Both the position numbers and the translations under genes were made by a program. A DNA stretch of 9,121 nt. Source: DASZHJ01 sp035938015. GTDB lineage: Bacteria; Pseudomonadota; Alphaproteobacteria; ATCC43930; CGMCC-115725. The notes beneath the pieces were generated by a model. It did not search any database, was not told the origin of the DNA, and saw nothing but the letters and a program-made list of their open reading frames with translations. Positions within the stretch are counted from its first letter, which is position 1; the number at the start of each line of letters is the position of its first letter. The stretch lies in the NCBI GenBank assembly GCA_035938015.1, contig DASZHJ010000333.1:1-9121 (forward strand). Direction: 5' to 3'. Shown in pieces: positions 5,356 through 9,121 of this stretch.

Positions 5356-7899
5356 ATGGCGCTCTCGAGCCCCGTATTCGCCGTCGACGCAAAATCTCCC
5401 CGCGCCCGCGGCGAGGCCACCCTCCGGCGTTGGATATACCGGCTGGGCCTGCTGACTGCGGTGCTTTCCGCGGCGGCGCTGATCGTGGGGTTGGCCACGC
5501 TCAGCGGAATCTCGCAAGGCATAATCTTTTGGCCGGCCTCGATGCTGCTGGCGGTCATGGCGCTGCTCGCGGGCGTGTCGAGCGTGGTGGCGAATCGGGT
5601 GCATGATGTGTTGGCGCGCCGGGTCGACGTGCTCGCCCACGCGCTGGAAGCCTCGCCCAACGCGCACCTGATCCTGGGGCCGCGGGAGTCCATGGCCTAT
5701 GCCAACGCGGCCTTCCGCTCGCTGTTTCCCGACGGCGAGCCGGCGCCGCTGCAGGCGATCCAAAGCCGCATCGCCGGCGATGGCGAGGCCGCCGAGGAAT
5801 TTCCTCGCCTGCGCGACGAGGCTTTGGGCCACGGCCGAGCCCACGGCCGGATCGCGCTCCGCGGCGCCGCGGGCGGCACGGCCTGGTTCAACCTCGCGAT
5901 CCATCCGCTGCCGGGCCGGCCGGGCTACAGCCTCTGGAGCTTCGAGGACGTCACGGCCCGCCACGAGATGGAGCACGTGATCCGCGACGAGCAAATGAAG
6001 CTCGCGGACTTCCTCGATAATGCACCGGTGGGATTCTACTCCGTCGACAGCGAAGGCCGCTTTCTGTTCGTGAACCAGGCGCTCGCCGACTGGCTCGGGC
6101 GATCGCCGGGCTCGCTGGTGGAGGAGGGCGCGCGGCTCAAGGACTTCATCGCCGGGGACATCCCCGCGGAGACCCCGCCGCATACGCCCTTCGCGGCCGA
6201 TCCCGGCACGCCGCAGCGCGGCGAGGTCGCACTCAAAGGCCGCAACCGTATCGTCCAGGTCTCCATCACGCAGACCGTGGTGCAGACCGGCGAGGGGCTG
6301 CGCACCCGCTCCGTGGTGCGCGATTTGACGCCCGAGCGCGAATGGGAGGAGGCGCTCCGCCAATCCCGCCAGCGCTTTCAGCGCTTCTTCGCGGATGCGC
6401 CGGTGGGCGTGGCCTTGCTCGATCGCGAGGGCCGCTTCGACGAGGCGAACCGCGCGCTCGGCCGCTTGTTCGGTCTGCCGCCCGCCGACCTTATCGGGCG
6501 CCTCTTGGTCGATTTCCTGCCGGAGAGCGAGGCGCGGCCGGTGGCGCGCCGTCTGGCGGATGCCGCGGCGAATCCCCAAACCGCGACCGCGCCCATCGAG
6601 GTGCGGCTCAAGAGCCCTCGCGAGCGGTCCGCGACCTTGTTCGTGAGTCGGCTCGACGCGCCGGAGGCCGCCAAGGGCGGGCTCATCCTGCACTTCATCG
6701 ACACCACCGAGCAGAAGAGCCTGGAGACCCAGTTCGCGCAGTCGCAGAAGATGCAGGCCGTGGGCCAGCTCGCGGGCGGCGTGGCGCATGATTTCAACAA
6801 CCTGCTCACCGCGATGATCGGCTTCTGCGATCTGCTATTGCTGCGCTTCAGGCCGGGCGATCCGTCCTTCGCGGACATCATGCAGATCAAGCAGAATGCC
6901 AATCGGGCCGCGAACCTGGTGCGCCAGCTGCTGGCCTTCTCGCGACAGCAGACACTGCAACCGCGCGTGCTCAGCATCACGGACGTGCTGGCCGAGCTGT
7001 CGCACCTGCTGCGGCGGCTGATCGGCGAGAACATCGAGCTCAAGGTCGTGCACGGGCGCGACCTCGGCCTGATCAAGGTCGACCAGGGTCAGCTCGAGCA
7101 GGTGATCATCAATCTCGCGGTCAACGCGCGCGACGCCATGGCCGCGGGCGGCACGCTCACCATCCGCACCAGCAATGTCACCACCACCGCATCGGTGCGC
7201 CGCGGCCACGAGGTCATGGCGCGCGGCGACTACGTCTTGATCGAGGTAGTCGACACCGGCATCGGCATTCCCAAGGAGAACCTCGAGCGCATTTTCGAGC
7301 CGTTCTTCTCGACCAAGGAAGTTGGCTCCGGCACCGGCCTCGGCCTTTCCACGGTCTATGGCATCGTGCGCCAGACCGGCGGGTTCGTGTTCGTGGAGAG
7401 CGAACCCGGCAAGGGCGCCACCTTCGCGATATATCTGCCGCGCTTGGCCGCTGCCGATGCCGCGGCGGCCCAGCGCGTTGAGCCCAGCGAGGCGCCGCAA
7501 GGTCGCGATCTCACCGGCGCCGGCACGGTGCTGCTGGTGGAGGACGAGGATCCCGTGCGGCTGTTCAGCGCCCGCGCGCTCCGCAACAAGGGCTATCGCG
7601 TGATCGAGGCCAAGAGCGGCGAGGCCGCGCTCGAGCTCATCACCTCGGGGAAGGAGCAGATCGATCTCCTGATCACCGACGTGGTGATGCCGCGCATGGA
7701 TGGGCCCGCGCTGGTCAAGCACGTGCGCGAGACGCATCCGGACATGAAGGTGATCTTCATCTCCGGCTACACCGAGGACGCCTTCAGGAAGCGGCTCGAC
7801 ACCGACACCCAGATCCACTTCCTGCCCAAGCCCTTCAGCCTGAAGCAGCTCGCGGGCAAGGTGAAAGAGGTGATCGTGGCGGAGGCGCCGGCGAAGTAG
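5356..7899 (+). CDS. cckA: Hybrid sensor histidine kinase/phosphatase CckA
   Basis: CckA is the membrane hybrid kinase that passes phosphate via ChpT to CtrA and CpdR. From ATG 5356 the protein has 847 residues. It has two membrane helices (about 29-51 and 55-79) and three PAS-like modules (about 90-200, 216-324, 338-452). The dimerisation/phosphoacceptor domain carries GGVAHDFNN with His478, and the ATPase core has DQGQLEQVIINLAVNARDAM, DTGIGI and GTGLGLSTVYGIV. A C-terminal receiver domain contains LLVEDED, phospho-acceptor Asp775 in ITDVVMP, Ser803 and Lys825 (PKPFS). GVAHDFNNLL with a C-terminal receiver is the CckA pattern. It is longer than Caulobacter CckA (about 690 residues, two PAS). 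An alternative start at 5302 adds 18 atypical residues. As last gene of the flagellar operon it couples motility with the CtrA pathway (inference). Confidence 0.92.
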   Translation: MALSSPVFAVDAKSPRARGEATLRRWIYRLGLLTAVLSAAALIVGLATLSGISQGIIFWPASMLLAVMALLAGVSSVVANRVHDVLARRVDVLAHALEASPNAHLILGPRESMAYANAAFRSLFPDGEPAPLQAIQSRIAGDGEAAEEFPRLRDEALGHGRAHGRIALRGAAGGTAWFNLAIHPLPGRPGYSLWSFEDVTARHEMEHVIRDEQMKLADFLDNAPVGFYSVDSEGRFLFVNQALADWLGRSPGSLVEEGARLKDFIAGDIPAETPPHTPFAADPGTPQRGEVALKGRNRIVQVSITQTVVQTGEGLRTRSVVRDLTPEREWEEALRQSRQRFQRFFADAPVGVALLDREGRFDEANRALGRLFGLPPADLIGRLLVDFLPESEARPVARRLADAAANPQTATAPIEVRLKSPRERSATLFVSRLDAPEAAKGGLILHFIDTTEQKSLETQFAQSQKMQAVGQLAGGVAHDFNNLLTAMIGFCDLLLLRFRPGDPSFADIMQIKQNANRAANLVRQLLAFSRQQTLQPRVLSITDVLAELSHLLRRLIGENIELKVVHGRDLGLIKVDQGQLEQVIINLAVNARDAMAAGGTLTIRTSNVTTTASVRRGHEVMARGDYVLIEVVDTGIGIPKENLERIFEPFFSTKEVGSGTGLGLSTVYGIVRQTGGFVFVESEPGKGATFAIYLPRLAAADAAAAQRVEPSEAPQGRDLTGAGTVLLVEDEDPVRLFSARALRNKGYRVIEAKSGEAALELITSGKEQIDLLITDVVMPRMDGPALVKHVRETHPDMKVIFISGYTEDAFRKRLDTDTQIHFLPKPFSLKQLAGKVKEVIVAEAPAK

Positions 7900-7908
7900 G
7901 GCCCGTGT

Positions 7909-7928
7909 GCGCGAGTGAGCGTTCGCGC
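7909..7928. terminator. Possible weak hairpin between convergent cckA and merR
   Basis: GCGCGA (7909-7914) pairs with TCGCGC (7923-7928) around an 8-base loop, starting 9 bases after the cckA stop and touching the merR stop codon. No T run follows on either strand, so it is at best a weak or factor-dependent terminator. The 28-base gap holds nothing else. Confidence 0.3.
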
Positions 7929-8341
7929 TATTCGACCGCGGCGCCGGACAGTGTCTCGATCACCGGGCAGCCCGGCGTCTCGCCGGCATCGCAGCGCCGG
8001 ACCGAGTTGGCGAGAGCCTTCTCCATGGCACGGAGGTCCGCAATCTTGCTCCTGACATCGGCGAGGTGTTCGGCGGCGAGCGATCGGACCTCCGCGCAGG
8101 CTCGGTTTCCCTCCGCCGCAAGCCGCAGCAGGGCGCGAACGTCCTCGAGCGCGAAGCCGAGCTCGCGGGCGCGTCGCACGAAGGCGAGCCTCCGCACGTC
8201 GTCCCGGGCATAGTCGCGGTACCGGCCGCGCCGCGCCGGCGCCGGCAGCAGCCCGATGCGCTCATAGTAACGGACCGTCTCCACGGTGCAGCCGGTTCGC
8301 CGCGAGAGTTCGCCGATCGCAATGCCGCCGCGCGGGCTCAT
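7928..8341 (-). CDS. merR: MerR-family regulator, probably Hg(II)-responsive
   Basis: MerR-type activators bend promoters with long spacers when metal binds. The 137-residue product has the winged helix-turn-helix (IAIGELSRRTGCTVETVRYYE, residues 7-27, wing RRGRYRDYARDDV to about 49) and a dimerisation helix (about 85-115). Its cysteines fall at 82, 117 and 125, matching the mercury-ligand triad of classical MerR (82, 117, 126), with one residue fewer in the metal loop; GCPVIETL follows as in mercury MerRs. The start is ATG at 8339-8341, preceded on the minus strand by GGGAGG six bases away. A longer in-frame start at 8413 would run through the operator and is rejected. It is divergent from merT, as expected for autoregulation. 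Confidence 0.9.
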   Translation of the reverse strand: MSPRGGIAIGELSRRTGCTVETVRYYERIGLLPAPARRGRYRDYARDDVRRLAFVRRARELGFALEDVRALLRLAAEGNRACAEVRSLAAEHLADVRSKIADLRAMEKALANSVRRCDAGETPGCPVIETLSGAAVE

Positions 8342-8363
8342 GCCAAACCTCCCAAGAAGGGCC

Positions 8364-8394
8364 TTGCGTCTGTAGCCGCTAGAGACGGTAGGGT
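8364..8394 (+). promoter_or_regulatory. MerR-type merT promoter with 19-bp spacer and dyad operator
   Basis: TTGCGT (8364-8369) and TAGGGT (8389-8394) are separated by 19 bases, the overlong spacer that MerR activators correct. Centred on 8377 is a dyad: CGTCTGTAGC (8367-8376) and GCTAGAGACG (8378-8387) are complementary at 9 of 10 positions around a single C. Transcription would begin near 8400, leaving a short leader with AAGGAG (8412-8417) seven bases before the merT ATG. The same operator would repress the divergent merR. Spacing and symmetry are seen directly; metal control is inferred from the MerR and MerT genes. Confidence 0.85.
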
Positions 8395-8424
8395 CGTAGA
8401 ACGGAATTTCCAAGGAGACCGATC

Positions 8425-8802
8425 ATGGCCGATCTTCCCGCGGATTCACAGGCCGCCCCTCGGCGCTCGCGCGGCGTGGGCGGCGTCCTGCTCACGCTCG
8501 CGGGGCTCGGCTCCGCCTTCGCGGTTGCCTCTTGCTGCGCGCTCCCGCTTTTGCTGGCAACCGCGGGCCTTGGGGCGGCGTGGCTCGGCGGCGTCGCGGA
8601 GATTGCGGCACCTTACCGCGTGCCGTTGCTCGCGATCTCGGCCGCTTCCCTCGCCGGCGGAGGCATCGAGCTGTGGCGCCAGCGGAAGCCCGGGTACTGC
8701 AGTCCCGGCGCGGTCTGCGCACGCCCGCCGGTGCGGCGAACGGCCGCGCTTGGCCTCCTACTCGGGCTGGTGATGCTCTGCCTCGGCTATACCTATGTCT
8801 GA
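8425..8802 (+). CDS. merT: Mercuric ion transporter MerT
   Basis: MerT carries Hg(II) across the inner membrane for intracellular handling. The 125-residue product has three hydrophobic segments (about 18-37, 39-56 with 64-80, and 106-123) and the two cysteine pairs of the family. These are vicinal Cys37-Cys38 in the first helix (ASCCALPLLL) and Cys92/Cys98 in the cytoplasmic loop (YCSPGAVCARP), the same five-residue separation as the loop pair of classical MerT. An extra Cys119 lies in the last helix. AAGGAG seven bases before the ATG gives a strong start. It is controlled by the MerR-type promoter just upstream and followed after 7 bases by a GDCCVxC protein. No merP lies between them. Confidence 0.88.
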   Translation: MADLPADSQAAPRRSRGVGGVLLTLAGLGSAFAVASCCALPLLLATAGLGAAWLGGVAEIAAPYRVPLLAISAASLAGGGIELWRQRKPGYCSPGAVCARPPVRRTAALGLLLGLVMLCLGYTYV

Positions 8803-8809
8803 GGCATCG

Positions 8810-9121
8810 ATGATCCTGAGCTCGACGATCACCTGTCCCGAATGCGGCGCCGCCAAGCTGGAGACCATGCCGGTCGACGCCTGCCTGTTTTTCTACACCT
8901 GCACCGCCTGCGGAACGCGGCTCCGGCCGAAGCCGGGCGACTGCTGCGTGTTCTGCTCCTACGGCACGGTGCCGTGTCCGCCCGTCCAGAGCGCCGGTCG
9001 CGCCGGCGCGGGCTGCTGCGAGCCATCTGCGGTGGGCGAGAGCATGACGACGGGGTCCGAGACCGAATCCGGCGGCAGCATCCTCCTCCGTCTTGGCGTG
9101 ACGTGGCCGATGTGGTCTGAG
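8810..9121 (+). CDS. GDCCVxC-domain cysteine-rich protein of the mer operon (3' end outside the window)
   Basis: The frame from ATG 8810 stays open to the window edge (104 codons, no stop seen). Residues 1-70 match the small GDCCVxC family often found in mercury operons: ITCPECG (7-13), DACLFFYTCTACG (23-35), LRPKPGDCCVFCSYGTVPCP (38-57) and a CysCys at 69-70. Twelve cysteines fall in these 70 residues, suggesting thiol chemistry or metal binding; the biochemical role is not established. Some relatives carry selenocysteine in the motif, but here position 49 is a normal TGC. GAGG at 8801-8804 favours ATG 8810 over in-frame ATG 8795, which overlaps merT. The segment after residue 70 is longer than the usual short protein and is Ser/Thr/Glu/Gly-rich. 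Confidence 0.85.
   Translation, partial: MILSSTITCPECGAAKLETMPVDACLFFYTCTACGTRLRPKPGDCCVFCSYGTVPCPPVQSAGRAGAGCCEPSAVGESMTTGSETESGGSILLRLGVTWPMWSE

Noticed and set aside
5335..6789. 484-codon minus-strand frame opposite cckA, and a similar one at 6835-7818
   Set aside because: Both are mirror frames of the PAS, kinase and receiver regions of CckA. The encoded sequences are His/Arg/Ala/Gly-rich without domains.
8342..8413. Upstream in-frame ATG for merR at 8413
   Set aside because: The extension would cross the operator and promoter. ATG 8339-8341 has an excellent GGGAGG at six bases and gives the normal MerR length.
8945..8956. Selenocysteine in the GDCCVxC motif
   Set aside because: The last codon of the motif is TGC (8954-8956), so this member uses ordinary cysteine. 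No in-frame TGA occurs.
8842..9120. Plus-strand frame overlapping the GDCCVxC gene
   Set aside because: It is out of frame with the cysteine motifs that define the real gene, and its translation is Arg-rich without a family pattern.

Overview
The window looks like chromosomal DNA from a GC-rich alphaproteobacterium, probably of the Rhodospirillales type. The evidence is the CckA hybrid kinase directly behind flagellar export genes, near-consensus CtrA boxes in the flagellar promoter region, the alphaproteobacterial style of FlgB, FlgC and FliE, and an alphaproteobacterial MerR. The genus cannot be read from the sequence.

Layout: (1) Positions 2-79 are the last codons of an unidentified plus-strand gene, followed by a strong hairpin terminator (91-138) shared with the convergent minus-strand operon. 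(2) Positions 153-1866 are a tightly packed minus-strand operon, in transcription order flhX-like (a free FlhB cytoplasmic-domain paralogue), a small helical unknown, fliO and fliP, with 4-base start/stop overlaps at two of three junctions. (3) Positions 1867-1998 are a divergent control region with two TTAA-N7-TTAA-like CtrA boxes and an imperfect inverted repeat between them. (4) Positions 1999-7899 are a plus-strand operon flgB-flgC-fliE-fliQ-fliR-flhB-cckA. (5) Positions 7928-9121 are a small mercury module: merR on the minus strand, a textbook MerR operator in a 19-bp promoter spacer, merT, and a GDCCVxC-domain cysteine-rich protein that runs off the end.

How the genes work together: FlgB, FlgC and FliE build the proximal rod and its junction with the MS ring. 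FliO assists assembly of the FliP-FliQ-FliR export gate, and FlhB docks on the gate and switches substrate specificity by autocleavage at NPTH. The extra FlhX-like protein resembles the cleaved FlhB C-terminal fragment and lacks NPTH. CckA feeds phosphate through ChpT to CtrA. With CtrA-like boxes at the head of the operon, the final gene would encode the kinase that controls the regulator of its own operon (inference). The mercury module is functionally unrelated: MerR would sense Hg(II), MerT would import it across the inner membrane, and the GDCCVxC protein is a probable thiol-rich partner.

Most of the window is well-conserved flagellar biology. The least ordinary parts are the FlhB paralogue with its small unknown neighbour, the CtrA/CckA arrangement, and the merT-GDCCVxC pair with an unusual C-terminal extension. 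I found no CRISPR array, tRNA, rRNA, insertion sequence or wholly new system. The only gene-free stretches are short and are all described.
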